Shown here piece by piece: positions 54,769 through 64,000 of a stretch of DNA of 64,000 bases. Every line of letters begins with the position of its first letter. The stretch's first letter is position 1. The stretch is taken from NCBI GenBank assembly GCA_024224295.1, contig JAAENN010000029.1:62001-126000 (forward strand), read 5' to 3'. Origin of the DNA: Shimia sp. Its GTDB lineage: Bacteria > Pseudomonadota > Alphaproteobacteria > Rhodobacterales > Rhodobacteraceae. The notes below the pieces were generated by a model. It saw only the letters and a list, made by a program, of their open reading frames with translations. It was not told the origin of the DNA and did no database searches. Position numbers and translations under genes: made by a program.

Positions 54769-55793
54769 CGCAGGATCAACAACGCACCGCCTTGGTGACA
54801 GGCACCGCCGGTTTTATAGGCTTTCACACCGCAGAGCGGTTGTTGCAGGAAGGCTGGAAAGTCGTCGGGCTGGACGCGATGACCGATTACTATGACGTGT
54901 CCCTCAAAGAGCGCCGTCATGCGATCTTGAAGCAGAGCGGGCAGTTCACCGCGGTGGAAGATCGTCTGGAAGGTGAAGGCGTTTTGATGGGGCTGTTTGC
55001 CGAGCACAAGCCGGATGTGGTGATCCACCTCGCGGCCCAAGCTGGGGTACGCTATTCGATCGATGCGCCGAGATCCTACGTTGAGGCAAATCTGGTAGGC
55101 ACGTTTGAGTTGCTGGAGGCGGCACGGGCGTATCCGCCACAGCATATGTTGTTGGCATCGACCAGTTCGGCTTATGGCGCCAACACTGAGATGCCTTATG
55201 CGGAGACCCATAAGGCGGACAATCAGATGTCGTTTTATGCAGCCACCAAGAAGGCCAATGAGGTCATGGCGCATTCCTACGCGCATCTATACCACTTGCC
55301 GACGACGATGTTCCGCTTTTTCACGGTTTATGGCCCGTGGGGGCGGCCGGATATGGCGCTGTTTAAGTTTACCAAGGCAATTTTGGAAGGCAGCGCGATC
55401 GATATCTATAACCACGGCGATATGAGTAGGGACTTCACCTATATCGATGATCTGGTGACCGGTATCGTCAACCTGGTTGAGGCTGTCCCGGAGGCAGCGG
55501 ATACACGCGATGTGGCACGTACTGGCGATAGCCTAAGTCCGGTTGCACCATGGCGTGTGGTCAATATTGGCAATGGCCAGCCCGTCCAGTTGATGAAGTA
55601 TGTGGCGGCCATTGAGGCCGCGCTTGGCCAAGAAGCCAAGAAAAACTTCATGGACATGCAGCCGGGCGACGTACCAGCGACCTGGGCGGATGCAAGTTTG
55701 CTTGTGCAGTTGACCGGCACCATTCCGCAAACACCCGTGGAAGAGGGCGTTGCGAAATTTGTGGAATGGTATCGCGAGTACTACAGCGTTTAG
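54765..55793 (+). CDS. NAD-dependent epimerase, UDP-glucuronate 4-epimerase-like
   Basis: A 342-residue SDR enzyme. [17 protein letters not shown] binds NAD; STSSAYG and YAATKKANE give the Ser and Tyr-x-x-x-Lys; [20 protein letters not shown] is typical of UDP-glucuronate 4-epimerase/CapI. It makes galacturonate for the polymer. It ends a four-gene chain starting at cysQ. Convergent with the CapD-like gene. Confidence 0.92.
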   Translation: MTQDQQRTALVTGTAGFIGFHTAERLLQEGWKVVGLDAMTDYYDVSLKERRHAILKQSGQFTAVEDRLEGEGVLMGLFAEHKPDVVIHLAAQAGVRYSIDAPRSYVEANLVGTFELLEAARAYPPQHMLLASTSSAYGANTEMPYAETHKADNQMSFYAATKKANEVMAHSYAHLYHLPTTMFRFFTVYGPWGRPDMALFKFTKAILEGSAIDIYNHGDMSRDFTYIDDLVTGIVNLVEAVPEAADTRDVARTGDSLSPVAPWRVVNIGNGQPVQLMKYVAAIEAALGQEAKKNFMDMQPGDVPATWADASLLVQLTGTIPQTPVEEGVAKFVEWYREYYSV

Positions 55794-55799
55794 ACGCGC

Positions 55800-57695
55800 T
55801 TAGGATTCGCCCACAACGGAGAGGGCCGGAGTCTTTGAAGGCGCAAGTGCGACAATTTCGGTCTGTCCGTTTTCGACATAGCGATGCAGGGTGGCTGTTA
55901 ACAGTTGGATATCACGTGTTTCGATAGAGCGCCTAAGCTCCTGTAGGGCGCTGGCAACCTGCAGCTCGGAGAGCATTTTTTCCTGTGCGCGCATGATCTT
56001 CGGATGTGGTGTCGTCAGCATGTCGCTGCCTATCAGCAATTCCTCATGCATTTTCTCACCCTCTTGCAGGCCGGTGAAGGTGATTGCGATGTCGCCTGCT
56101 GGGTTGTTTTCGTTGCGAACAGAATAGCCTGCGGCCTCAATCATTTTGAGGGCCATGTCGTGGATTGAGACGGGCTCACCCATGTCCAACACAAATACAT
56201 CATCGCCACGAGAGAAGCTGCCGGCCAGAAGTACCAAGCGCACGGCTTCGTCGATGGTCATGAAATATCGGGTGACGTCCGGATGCGTCACGGTTACCGG
56301 ACCAAGATCCCGAATTTGTTTCTGAAACAGTGGGATCACGGAGCCGGAAGATCCCAGCACATTGCCAAAGCGTACCATAGAGAATTTGGTGTGTTCAGAG
56401 CGTTTGGCGAGATCCTGTATGACCAACTCTGCCATACGTTTGGTGGATCCCATCATTGAAGAGGGTCGCACGGCCTTATCGGTTGAGACCAGAATGAACC
56501 GGTCGACGCGGGCGAGACGGGCCTCCTCGGCTAGTACGCGGGTGCCAATGACATTGTTTCGCACACCCTCAAACGCATTGGTTTCCACCAGATTGACATG
56601 CTTGTACGCGGCCGCGTGGAAAACCACTTCAATCCGATGTTTCATCAAGGTTTCGCGCATGAGTTCCGGGTGTTCGATGCTGCCCAGAACCGCTGTCATA
56701 CGTAAGCCGGGGTTGTCCTGTTTGAGTTCATTGGCGATTTTGTAGAGGGCGTATTCACTGTGGTCGACCAATACCAGTTCCTGGGGGCGGCAACGGGCGA
56801 TTTGCCGACAGAGTTCGCCTCCAATGGAGCCGCCAGCGCCGGTCACGAGGATACGATGGTCGCGGTAAGTGCTTTCGGTTTGAGGCAGCTCGTTTTCTAC
56901 GGCGTCACGGCCAAGAAGTGTGTCGAGTTGAAGCGGAGCGGCGGCAGTGACTTCTTCGCCACGCAGGACAATATCTGCAAACGATGGAAGCGCCAGAACT
57001 TCACAGCCAAGGGCGGACAAACGCTTGCCAATTTGCAAGCGTACAGACTGGTTGGCAGACGGCATGGCCAACACCACGCGGTCAATTCGATTGCGGCGTA
57101 CAATGGCCGCAATCCGTTTAGGGGAGTGAACCTTGAGCCCCAAAATAGTGAGTTTATATAGATTTGGATCGTCGTCAACAAAGCCGAAGGCCTTGAATTC
57201 GTGATCAGTTTGCAGGGCAGCCGCCATTTGTTGCCCTGTTTGCCCTGCACCATAAATCAGCACTTGCTTACGGGGCAATTTCTGAGCGTAAACACGCTCC
57301 ACAATTTTGAACATCACGTAACGGCTTGTCACAGACAGCACGACAAAAAGCGTTGCAAACTCAAGCCATATTCCAGCGGTGATATCAGAAAGCCCAAGGG
57401 TTTGTGACAAGGTGAAACCTGTCATTGCCGTCGCCAATGAAGCCAGCATGACCTTGGCAAGATCATCGATGCCAAAAGTGTTAAGTTTAATACGGTTAAG
57501 GCCCAAAAGATGGACGGCTATCCCTGTGGTGGCCAGCACCGCCGGTGCAAACCAAAGTACAGAGGTCGAGACTTGCGAATCGCTGGCGAGGGGTATCGCG
57601 ATGAGCAGTGCCAACGCGACCATTACAAGGTCTACGAGCAACAAAATGCACGCCTTGTGAAAGTGCGACAGCGAAGATAAAACTTTGAAAATCAT
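55800..57695 (-). CDS. CapD/WbpM-like nucleotide-sugar dehydratase/epimerase
   Basis: A 631-residue membrane enzyme. Four N-terminal spans (about 10-130), a first Rossmann part (IYGAGQTGQQMAAAL), then the catalytic SDR part with VTGAGGSIGGELC, HAAAYKHVNLVETN and STDKAVRPSSMMGSTKR. It resembles WbpM/FlaA1-type UDP-GlcNAc 4,6-dehydratases, making precursors for amino sugars such as QuiNAc or FucNAc. The final substrate is unknown. Confidence 0.92.
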   Translation of the reverse strand: MIFKVLSSLSHFHKACILLLVDLVMVALALLIAIPLASDSQVSTSVLWFAPAVLATTGIAVHLLGLNRIKLNTFGIDDLAKVMLASLATAMTGFTLSQTLGLSDITAGIWLEFATLFVVLSVTSRYVMFKIVERVYAQKLPRKQVLIYGAGQTGQQMAAALQTDHEFKAFGFVDDDPNLYKLTILGLKVHSPKRIAAIVRRNRIDRVVLAMPSANQSVRLQIGKRLSALGCEVLALPSFADIVLRGEEVTAAAPLQLDTLLGRDAVENELPQTESTYRDHRILVTGAGGSIGGELCRQIARCRPQELVLVDHSEYALYKIANELKQDNPGLRMTAVLGSIEHPELMRETLMKHRIEVVFHAAAYKHVNLVETNAFEGVRNNVIGTRVLAEEARLARVDRFILVSTDKAVRPSSMMGSTKRMAELVIQDLAKRSEHTKFSMVRFGNVLGSSGSVIPLFQKQIRDLGPVTVTHPDVTRYFMTIDEAVRLVLLAGSFSRGDDVFVLDMGEPVSIHDMALKMIEAAGYSVRNENNPAGDIAITFTGLQEGEKMHEELLIGSDMLTTPHPKIMRAQEKMLSELQVASALQELRRSIETRDIQLLTATLHRYVENGQTEIVALAPSKTPALSVVGES

Positions 57696-58059
57696 AATGT
57701 TTATTCACACTCGGTGTCATAAAAAACTAGTTATTTAAGTACACTTTGAGACTTTGCTCTAAATATGGGAATTCTTCCCTGGAGTGTATCTGTCGATTCT
57801 GGGGGTGCTACGTGCACCCATTCACTAATGACCTCTTTATAAGGTAGGGCTGAGTAAATTTGAATTGGATTCTCAATATTTCGCATTGTTTGCACTAAAG
57901 CGCCTAAGAAGGTGGCAGCCTCGTGCTGAGCCGCCATGTCACATGCAGCACATGTTTTTGATAGAGGCCGGAGGCCCACAGTGTTGGGAAAGTTAAAATG
58001 TCGTGCTTGCTTTGAAAAATGCGCTGGTACAGAAAGGGAAAAAATAGGTGAGGCGGGAT
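57696..58059. other. 364-bp intergenic region, relatively AT-rich
   Basis: Between the CapD-like and Wza-like genes, AT-richer than its surroundings. A 68-codon minus-strand frame (57937 to 57731, beginning MAAQHEAATFLGAL) with codons unlike its neighbours lies inside it but lacks a ribosome site; it may be a remnant. Promoters of both divergent genes should be here. Confidence 0.5.
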
Positions 58060-59163
58060 ATGCGGTTTGTGGGTTTGAGAGCAGCTTTGGTGCTTGCTTT
58101 GGTCTCCGTCGCGGCGTGCTCATTGCCACGGGGCGGTCCAATTGCCTCCGAGATTGTTGGTGAAAAAGCGGTTCCCGAAGATATTCAAGTTGCAGAAGTG
58201 ACGCGTCAAAGTGTTGCTCAGATCGCTTCTTGGCCCAAAACTGGATGGCATGGTCACTACCATTGGTTTGCCCGTTCGCCTGGAGCCAGTAGCCGGATAA
58301 TTCAAGTTGGAGATTTGGTCACACTCACAGTGTGGGACAACCAAGAGAACTCATTACTGTTGGGGCCAGCCGATCGGTCTGTCCCTTTGCGCCCGGTTGA
58401 GGTCACAGAGGCAGGCACAGTTTTTGTGCCTTATGTGAACGACATCATGGTCAAAGGGCTGACACCCTATCAGGCCCGCGAGAAAATCCAGCAGCAAATG
58501 ACGCCGATTGCCCCGTCGGCTCAAGTCCAGATCGATGTTATCTCAGGGCCGTCGAACTCGGTCAATGTCGTGACGGGGGTCGCCACACCAATGCAATTGC
58601 CGCTGTCTGATCGAAATGTTTCCATTTTGTCTGTGATTGCGCAGTCTGGTGGAGTCAGCGAGACGATCCAGAACCCGCTTGTGCGGCTACAGCGTCAAGG
58701 AAAGTCCTATGAGATACCTCTGGATAGTTTGCTGAAAGATCCCGCTAAGAATGTCATCGTCCGAGGTGGTGATAATGTCATCGTTGAAGAGGATGAACGC
58801 TATTTCATCGCGGTTGGATCCACAGAAAACGAAGAGTTGATTTACTTCCATCAGGAAAAGATCACAGCCATTGAAGCGGTTTCGTTGCTTGGCGGGCTGA
58901 ATGACGCGCGAGCCAACCCACAGGGGCTCTTTATTCTGCGGCAATATGCAAAGGGCGATGTACGTAATGATGGCACAGGACCAATTGCGCCACATGTGAT
59001 TTTTCAGTTTGATCTGACAAAGCCTGACCATTTGTTTGGCGCGAAGACGTTTCAAGTGTATCCCGGCGATATCGTCGTTGCGAGCGAGTCGGCCGTGAAG
59101 CCCGCGCAAGCGGTCATTGCTTTAGTTGGTTCGATGTTTGCGATTGCCAATGTATTTAATTGA
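58060..59163 (+). CDS. polysaccharide export lipoprotein (Wza/KpsD family)
   Basis: A 367-residue outer-membrane protein. The signal ends VSVAAC, with Cys about 20. IQVGDLVTLTVWDNQENSLL and VFVPYVNDIMVKGLTPYQA are the poly-export signatures; SLBB-like regions follow (NVVTGVATPMQLPLS). ATG 58060 has GAGG 6 bases upstream; GTG 58048 is a weaker choice. It likely forms the outer-membrane channel for the surface polymer. Confidence 0.92.
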   Translation: MRFVGLRAALVLALVSVAACSLPRGGPIASEIVGEKAVPEDIQVAEVTRQSVAQIASWPKTGWHGHYHWFARSPGASSRIIQVGDLVTLTVWDNQENSLLLGPADRSVPLRPVEVTEAGTVFVPYVNDIMVKGLTPYQAREKIQQQMTPIAPSAQVQIDVISGPSNSVNVVTGVATPMQLPLSDRNVSILSVIAQSGGVSETIQNPLVRLQRQGKSYEIPLDSLLKDPAKNVIVRGGDNVIVEEDERYFIAVGSTENEELIYFHQEKITAIEAVSLLGGLNDARANPQGLFILRQYAKGDVRNDGTGPIAPHVIFQFDLTKPDHLFGAKTFQVYPGDIVVASESAVKPAQAVIALVGSMFAIANVFN

Positions 59164-59359
59164 CGCGCCTAGCATTTGAGCGTTTTACAGAGCGTGGAAA
59201 CAAGGAATATGCTTCCAGGTTGTTTGTGTGGAAACGGGTGAAAAATCGTGCTATCGCCGAAATATTTTTTGAAACTGAATTTTCATAATCGAATCTATAT
59301 TCTTAAAAGCGGTGTTCAGCGTGCTGACCTTACACCGCAGTGAACAGAGAGAGCTAAGT

Positions 59360-60253
59360 ATGCAGCGTAAAGTTACCAAGGCCATTTTTCCTGTAGCCGG
59401 TATGGGGACCCGGTTTTTGCCGGCGACCAAATCGGTACCGAAGGAAATCATGACACTGGTTGACCGTCCTTTGATCCAATATGCGATTGATGAGGCGCGC
59501 GAGGCGGGTATCACAGAATTCATCTTTGTGACGTCGCGCGGCAAGGGTGCACTTGAAGACTATTTTGATTGCGCACCGCAATTGGAGCAGATCCTGCGCG
59601 AAAAGGACAAAACCGAGCTTCTAGAAGCTGTAGAAGCGACCAATATGGAAAGCGGCGCGATTGCCTATATTCGTCAGCACAAAGCTATGGGGCTTGGTCA
59701 TGCGGTGGCCTGTGCAAGTCGTTTGGTCGCGGATGAGCCGTTTGCTGTGATCCTGCCGGATGACGTGATTGCCGGCGAGACTTCCTGTCTTAAGCAGATG
59801 GTTGATGCCTATCAGGAAACCGGTGGGTGTATGGTTGCCGCTATGGAAGTGCCACCGGTCAAAGCATCGTCTTATGGTGTGTTGGACGTGAAAGAAGACA
59901 TGGGCGCGATGGTGTCGGTAAAAGGCATGGTCGAGAAGCCTGTCCCGGGTACAGAGCCGTCCAATCTGGCGGTAATTGGGCGCTACATCCTGACACCGGA
60001 AATTTTCAAAAATCTAAAAAATCAGGGTGAAGGGGCTGGTGGCGAAATTCAGCTGACCGACGCGATTGCGGCCGAGATCGAAAAAGGCGCGAACGTGTTT
60101 GGTTACCGCTTCCAGGGTCGTCGTTATGATTGTGGTTCTAAGGCCGGCTTCCTCCAGGCCACAGTGGCCTTTGCGCTGGAGCGCGACGATTTGCGCGACG
60201 AACTGTCCCAATATCTGGAAGAGCTGGTGGTGGCGCGCCGCGCGGCGGAATAA
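59360..60253 (+). CDS. galU: UTP-glucose-1-phosphate uridylyltransferase
   Basis: A 297-residue enzyme making UDP-glucose. FPVAGMGTRFLPATKSVPKE is the nucleotide loop; VEKPVPGTEPSNLAVIGRYI is conserved. ATG 59360 with GAGAG upstream is chosen over 59312. It is followed 24 bp later by galE, forming a UDP-sugar supply unit. Confidence 0.96.
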   Translation: MQRKVTKAIFPVAGMGTRFLPATKSVPKEIMTLVDRPLIQYAIDEAREAGITEFIFVTSRGKGALEDYFDCAPQLEQILREKDKTELLEAVEATNMESGAIAYIRQHKAMGLGHAVACASRLVADEPFAVILPDDVIAGETSCLKQMVDAYQETGGCMVAAMEVPPVKASSYGVLDVKEDMGAMVSVKGMVEKPVPGTEPSNLAVIGRYILTPEIFKNLKNQGEGAGGEIQLTDAIAAEIEKGANVFGYRFQGRRYDCGSKAGFLQATVAFALERDDLRDELSQYLEELVVARRAAE

Positions 60254-60277
60254 TACTCCCCTGAAAGGACCACTGTT

Positions 60278-61261
60278 GTGAACCACGTAATCGTCACAGG
60301 CGGCGCGGGCTACATCGGCTCGCACGCATGTAAAGCATTGGCGGCAGCAGGCTTTGTGCCTGTGACTTTCGACAATTTGACTACAGGTTGGTCAGACGCG
60401 GTCAAATTTGGCCCGTTTGAAAAAGGCGACCTGCTGGACCGTGGGCGTCTTGATGAGGTGTTCAAAAAATATGCGCCGGTTGCGGTAATGCATTTTGCTG
60501 CACTCTCGCAGGTGGGCGAAAGCATGAAGGAGCCTGGAAAATACTGGCTCAACAATGTGCAGGGTTCTCTGAATCTTATAGAAGCGACAGTGGATGCGGG
60601 GGTGCGCAACTTTGTGTTTTCGTCGACCTGTGCGACCTATGGTGACCATGACAATGTGACGCTAGACGAAGATGTAGAGCAGCTTCCAATCAACGCATAT
60701 GGCGGGTCAAAGCGGGCAATTGAGGATATGTTGCGCGATTTTGAGGGTGCTAGTGGACTGCGGTCCGTGATCTTCCGGTACTTTAATGTGGCGGGTGCCG
60801 ATCCGGATGCGGAGGTCGGAGAATTCCATCAGCCTGAGACCCATCTGGTGCCATTGATGCTAGACGCAATTGACGGCAAACGTGATGCTTTGACCATTTT
60901 TGGTACCGATTATGACACACCTGATGGCACTTGTATTCGCGACTACGTGCATGTGTGTGATTTGGTGGATGCGCATGTTTTGGGGCTGCGCTGGCTCCAA
61001 GAAGGCAAAGGCAGTCGGGTGTTCAACCTTGGAACTGGAACTGGGTTTTCAGTACGCGAGGTGATTGATCAGTCCCGTGCAGTGACCAATCGGGCGGTGC
61101 CATATACCGAAGGTCCCCGCCGTCCGGGGGATTGCACAAAGCTGGTCTCTGGCTCGACACGGGCTGAGAAAGAGCTAGGGTGGGAGCCGAAACGCTCCAA
61201 AATGGACCTGATGATTGCCGATGCATGGAGATGGCATCAGACCGGGCATTACGACAAGTAA
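60278..61261 (+). CDS. galE: UDP-glucose 4-epimerase
   Basis: A 327-residue SDR enzyme interconverting UDP-glucose and UDP-galactose. VTGGAGYIGSHACKAL binds NAD; SSTCATYG and YGGSKRAIEDML hold the catalytic Ser and Tyr-Lys; RYFNVAGADPD is typical. GTG start with AAAGGA 9 bases upstream. Confidence 0.96.
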   Translation: MNHVIVTGGAGYIGSHACKALAAAGFVPVTFDNLTTGWSDAVKFGPFEKGDLLDRGRLDEVFKKYAPVAVMHFAALSQVGESMKEPGKYWLNNVQGSLNLIEATVDAGVRNFVFSSTCATYGDHDNVTLDEDVEQLPINAYGGSKRAIEDMLRDFEGASGLRSVIFRYFNVAGADPDAEVGEFHQPETHLVPLMLDAIDGKRDALTIFGTDYDTPDGTCIRDYVHVCDLVDAHVLGLRWLQEGKGSRVFNLGTGTGFSVREVIDQSRAVTNRAVPYTEGPRRPGDCTKLVSGSTRAEKELGWEPKRSKMDLMIADAWRWHQTGHYDK

Positions 61262-62480
61262 TCCTCCCGCTCGACTTCTGGAAATGACACGAGTGCTGGC
61301 CCTTGCGGGACGGCGCCCGTCCGGCGTGGACCGGGTATGCCTGGCCTATCTGCGAGCGGTCCTGTCTGATGGTGTGCCATGTTTTGGACTGGTGCGGACA
61401 GGGTTGGGTTTTGTGCTGTTGGATCAGGCGGGCATGGAGGCTTGTCTTGAGGCCATAGAGGGTCAGAGGGCGTGGCCGGCACCGGATTTTATTTCCCGGA
61501 TGCGGCATCGAGTGGGCAGCGCGCGACGGGTGCCGGATACAATGGCGCGGCAAGCGGCCATGGCGCGGGCGCGTCCCCGTGGACTGGGGCGTATGCTGCA
61601 GCGATATGTGCCGGAAGGCTGTGTCTACATCAATGCCGATCAGACCACTTTCACGACCCGCGTGGCGCAAGCTGTGAAAAGCGTGAAGAATGGCAAAATC
61701 ACCGTGTTTATCCATGACACCATTCCGCTGGATCATCCGCAGTATCAGACCCCACGGTCGGTGGAGAAACTGGCAGCCATTTTAAAGCGTTGTGCCAGTT
61801 ATGCGGATTTGATCCTTACCAATTCGCATGTTTCAGCCAGTGACATTGCCCGCCACATGGCACCTTTGGGAGAGGTCCCTCCAGTGGAGGTTGCCCACCT
61901 TGGGGTCGAGGTTGATTTTTTCGCAACTGAGAACAATCAAAGCGGAGCTTCGGTCGCAGCGCCCTATTTCTTGTGTTTGGGCACCATTGAGCCGCGGAAG
62001 AATATTTGCTTTTTGCTGGACCTGTGGGAGGACATGGCCAGGCGTATGCCGGAGGATGAGGTTCCACGCCTGGTGATTGCAGGACGGCGTGGTTGGGAGA
62101 GCGCGGACGTGCTGACGCGACTCGAATCATCGCCTTTGAGGGGTAAGATTCTGTTGGAATTTAATGATTTAGGGGACAAGGAGTTGCGCTCTCTTATAGG
62201 AGGCACTGATGGACTTTTGTTTCCAAGTCATGCCGAAGGCTTTGGCTTGCCACCGGTGGAAGCCGCTGCCATGGGGGTGCCTGTGGTGGCCAATGTATTA
62301 CCTGTTTTGCGGGAGATTCTCGGGGATTATCCCATTTACGCAAGCGTTTCAGATGTTTATCTATGGGAAACAATCATTCGGACTCTCGCCACCGCTGCGA
62401 AGGCCGGATCAGAGACACATCAGCGCTTTACACCACCAACATGGGAGGCGCATTTCAACTCGGTCTTAAGGGTCACGTGA
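61221..62480 (+). CDS. family 1-type glycosyltransferase
   Basis: About 419 residues of the GT-B fold. VFIHDTIPLDHP, YFLCLGTIEPRKN and PSHAEGFGLPPVEAAAMGVP are typical of GT4/GT1 enzymes transferring a sugar from a nucleotide donor; the Glu pair of E-G-F-G-L-P-P-V-E is catalytic. The N-terminal RLLEMTRVLALAGRRPSGVDRV is a style seen in this bacterial group. The start is uncertain: ATG 61221 (overlap with galE) or ATG 61284. Confidence 0.85.
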   Translation: MHGDGIRPGITTSNPPARLLEMTRVLALAGRRPSGVDRVCLAYLRAVLSDGVPCFGLVRTGLGFVLLDQAGMEACLEAIEGQRAWPAPDFISRMRHRVGSARRVPDTMARQAAMARARPRGLGRMLQRYVPEGCVYINADQTTFTTRVAQAVKSVKNGKITVFIHDTIPLDHPQYQTPRSVEKLAAILKRCASYADLILTNSHVSASDIARHMAPLGEVPPVEVAHLGVEVDFFATENNQSGASVAAPYFLCLGTIEPRKNICFLLDLWEDMARRMPEDEVPRLVIAGRRGWESADVLTRLESSPLRGKILLEFNDLGDKELRSLIGGTDGLLFPSHAEGFGLPPVEAAAMGVPVVANVLPVLREILGDYPIYASVSDVYLWETIIRTLATAAKAGSETHQRFTPPTWEAHFNSVLRVT

Positions 62481-62528
62481 TACACCCTGTAGCTGGACCT
62501 TTGGAGATTGAGGAAGGTTGGGACAGGA

Positions 62529-63539
62529 GTGAGCGCGCTGCAATCATATCGGCTTCGGATTCGACGCCGGCATCGTCTTGTGCGTGCTATCCGCAAGCGG
62601 CGTGAATTACGCAGCATGTCCGACCGTACTGGGCAGATCAGATCCTCGGATTTGCTGGCGTTTTCTACACTGCGCAACGAGCATATTCGTTTGCCGTTTT
62701 TTCTGGATTACTACCGGAACAAAGGCATCAATCACTTTCTGATCGTGGACAACGACAGCGACGATGGGTCGCTGGAATATCTGATGGAGCAGCCGGATGT
62801 GTCGGTATGGCACACCCGCAAGAGCTACAAGAAATCCAAGTTCGGGGTGGACTGGCTCAATTGGTTGCAGTTCCGATACGGGCACAATCATTGGTGTCTG
62901 GTGGTGGATCCGGATGAGTTCTTTATCTACCCTTTCTGTGACACGAGGCCGATCCGGGCGCTGACGGATTGGCTGGATGCCAGTTCAATCAAATCATTCA
63001 GCGCGATGCTCTTGGACATGTATCCGCGTGGACCCATTACGGAGCAGCCGTACCAATCGGGGCAGGATCCGATGGACATTGCCTGTTGGTTTGATGCGGG
63101 AAATTATACGATGACCAAAAATCCGCAGTACGGCAATCTGTGGATTCAAGGTGGACCGCGGTCGCGCGTGTTTTTCCCGGATGAGCCAGAGTTGGCGCCT
63201 GCGCTTAACAAGATCCCGCTGGTGAAGTGGAACCGGCGGTACTGCTATGCCAGCTCTACGCATATGTTGCTGCCGCGTGGATTAAACCAAGTCTATGATG
63301 AGTGGGGCGGTGAAAAGGCCTCTGGTCTATTGTTGCACGCGAAGTTCTTGGACACGTTCACAGTGAAGGCCGAAGAAGAACTGGAGCGCAATCAGCACTA
63401 TTCCGCGAGCGTGGAATACAAGGCTTATGCTGAGCGCCTGCGGGATGCGCCTGAGCTTTGGTGCAAGTGGAGTGAAAAGTACATCAATTGGCGGCAGCTT
63501 GAGATTCTGGGGCTAATGTCCAAGGGGAACTGGGCATGA
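62529..63539 (+). CDS. glycosyltransferase family 2-like protein
   Basis: A 336-residue enzyme. LAFSTLRNEHIRLPFFLDYY with FLIVDNDSDDGSLEYL and LVVDPDEFFIYPF (DxD-like) define the fold. GTG 62529 is chosen (GAGGAAGG 11 bases upstream). Its stop overlaps the next gene by 4 bp. It belongs to a chain of surface-sugar enzymes. Confidence 0.87.
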   Translation: MSALQSYRLRIRRRHRLVRAIRKRRELRSMSDRTGQIRSSDLLAFSTLRNEHIRLPFFLDYYRNKGINHFLIVDNDSDDGSLEYLMEQPDVSVWHTRKSYKKSKFGVDWLNWLQFRYGHNHWCLVVDPDEFFIYPFCDTRPIRALTDWLDASSIKSFSAMLLDMYPRGPITEQPYQSGQDPMDIACWFDAGNYTMTKNPQYGNLWIQGGPRSRVFFPDEPELAPALNKIPLVKWNRRYCYASSTHMLLPRGLNQVYDEWGGEKASGLLLHAKFLDTFTVKAEEELERNQHYSASVEYKAYAERLRDAPELWCKWSEKYINWRQLEILGLMSKGNWA

Positions 63540-64000
63540 GCGTTGGCATTCTCATGTTGGTACACACGGCATTTGGCCGGGCCGAGCAGGTGGCGCGGCA
63601 CTGGACCAAATACGGCTGTCCGGTGGTGATCCATGTGGATTCGTCGGTAAAGCCAAAAGCCTATAAGAAGTTTGTCAAAGCCTTGGAAAATGAGCCGGAT
63701 GTGCGGTTCTGCAAACGGCATAAGTGTGAGTGGGGCGATTGGGGTTTGGTTGCGGCCAGTCAGTCGGCTGGGGAAACCATGCTTGCCGAGTTCCCGGATG
63801 TGCGCCACATCTATCTGTCGTCTGGATCCTGTTTGCCGCTACGCCCTGTTCAGGAACTGAAAGACTATCTGGAGGCACGTCCTCGGACTGATTTCATTGA
63901 AAGTGCCACAACCGCGGATGTGCCATGGACTGTTGGCGGGTTAGACGCGGAGCGCTTTACACTGCACTTCCCGTTTTCCTGGAAGAAGCACCGGTTCCTG
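63536..64000 (+). CDS. core-2/I-branching N-acetylglucosaminyltransferase-like protein (partial)
   Basis: The first 155 residues; the gene runs past the right edge. GILMLVHTAFGRAEQVARHW, VVIHVDSSVKP, CEWGDWGLVAA and IYLSSGSCLPLRP match the GT14/Branch family. ATG 63536 overlaps the previous stop (ATGA). Sugar specificity is unknown. Confidence 0.85.
   Translation, partial: MSVGILMLVHTAFGRAEQVARHWTKYGCPVVIHVDSSVKPKAYKKFVKALENEPDVRFCKRHKCEWGDWGLVAASQSAGETMLAEFPDVRHIYLSSGSCLPLRPVQELKDYLEARPRTDFIESATTADVPWTVGGLDAERFTLHFPFSWKKHRFL

Noticed and set aside
57731..58141. 136-codon minus-strand frame overlapping the start of the Wza-like gene
   Set aside because: The N-terminal half is the shadow of the Wza-like gene; only the last 68 codons are outside it and lack a ribosome site.
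1..64000. CRISPR array, prophage or insertion sequence
   Set aside because: No spacer-repeat arrays, transposase, integrase or phage structural genes were found on either strand.

Overview
The window looks like a chromosomal segment of a marine alphaproteobacterium of the Rhodobacteraceae (Roseobacter group). The evidence is the rimP-nusA-ylxR-infB order, a dnaK promoter of the alphaproteobacterial RpoH type (CTTG, 18 bp, CCTATAT), an NDUFAF5-like methyltransferase next to comF, and the style of the glycosyltransferases at the right end. The genus cannot be fixed from sequence alone. Coding density is high, many neighbours overlap by ATGA or TAATG, and no rRNA, tRNA, insertion sequence or CRISPR array was seen.

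Layout. 1-2,120: an edge fragment of a Rossmann epimerase, then a class IV aminotransferase followed by a P-loop sulfotransferase-like gene. 2,150-7,780 (minus): SCP2 protein, an orphan outer-membrane efflux lipoprotein, an MscS channel, a coupled M48 protease/DUF898 membrane pair. 7,890-11,340: argG, an unknown membrane protein, ilvA. 11,490-13,250: divergent HPt protein and receiver-phosphatase regulator. 13,260-19,950: Nudix, hslO, Nudix, cca, ABC exporter, RlmD-like methyltransferase. 20,030-22,130: two L,D-transpeptidases, a CAP lipoprotein and a 60-residue secreted protein. 22,220-28,200: hemH, NDUFAF5-like gene, comF, glutaredoxin, nitrilase, MarR, ubiG, proline iminopeptidase. 28,270-35,280: a Tat-type peptide-binding protein, then rimP-nusA-ylxR-infB behind a terminator. 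35,360-41,040: a 41-residue small protein, mutT-argJ-parvulin on the minus strand, and secA. 41,140-46,180: an unknown secreted protein with a PstS-OmpA fusion, radC, an amino-acid binding protein and an interrupted gene. 46,300-49,510: dnaK-dnaJ. 49,700-50,940: alkB and an SH3 protein. 50,930-64,000: surface polysaccharide genes (KpsM-type permease, cysQ, kdsB, glycosyltransferases, epimerases, CapD-like enzyme, Wza-like export lipoprotein, galU, galE, and a glycosyltransferase series cut by the right edge).

Most of the window is core housekeeping. The right-hand 13 kb make and export a surface glycan: GalU and GalE supply UDP-sugars, the epimerases diversify them, KdsB activates Kdo, several glycosyltransferases assemble, and the Wza-like protein and KpsM-type permease export.

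The least explained signals are: a family of 11-bp phased direct repeats in three separate intergenic regions (1356-1388, 16624-16667, 44552-44595), a 41-residue gene with a perfect 14-bp palindrome upstream, a terminator just before rimP, a PstS-OmpA fusion paired with an unknown secreted protein, and a secreted-protein gene split by one in-frame stop codon.
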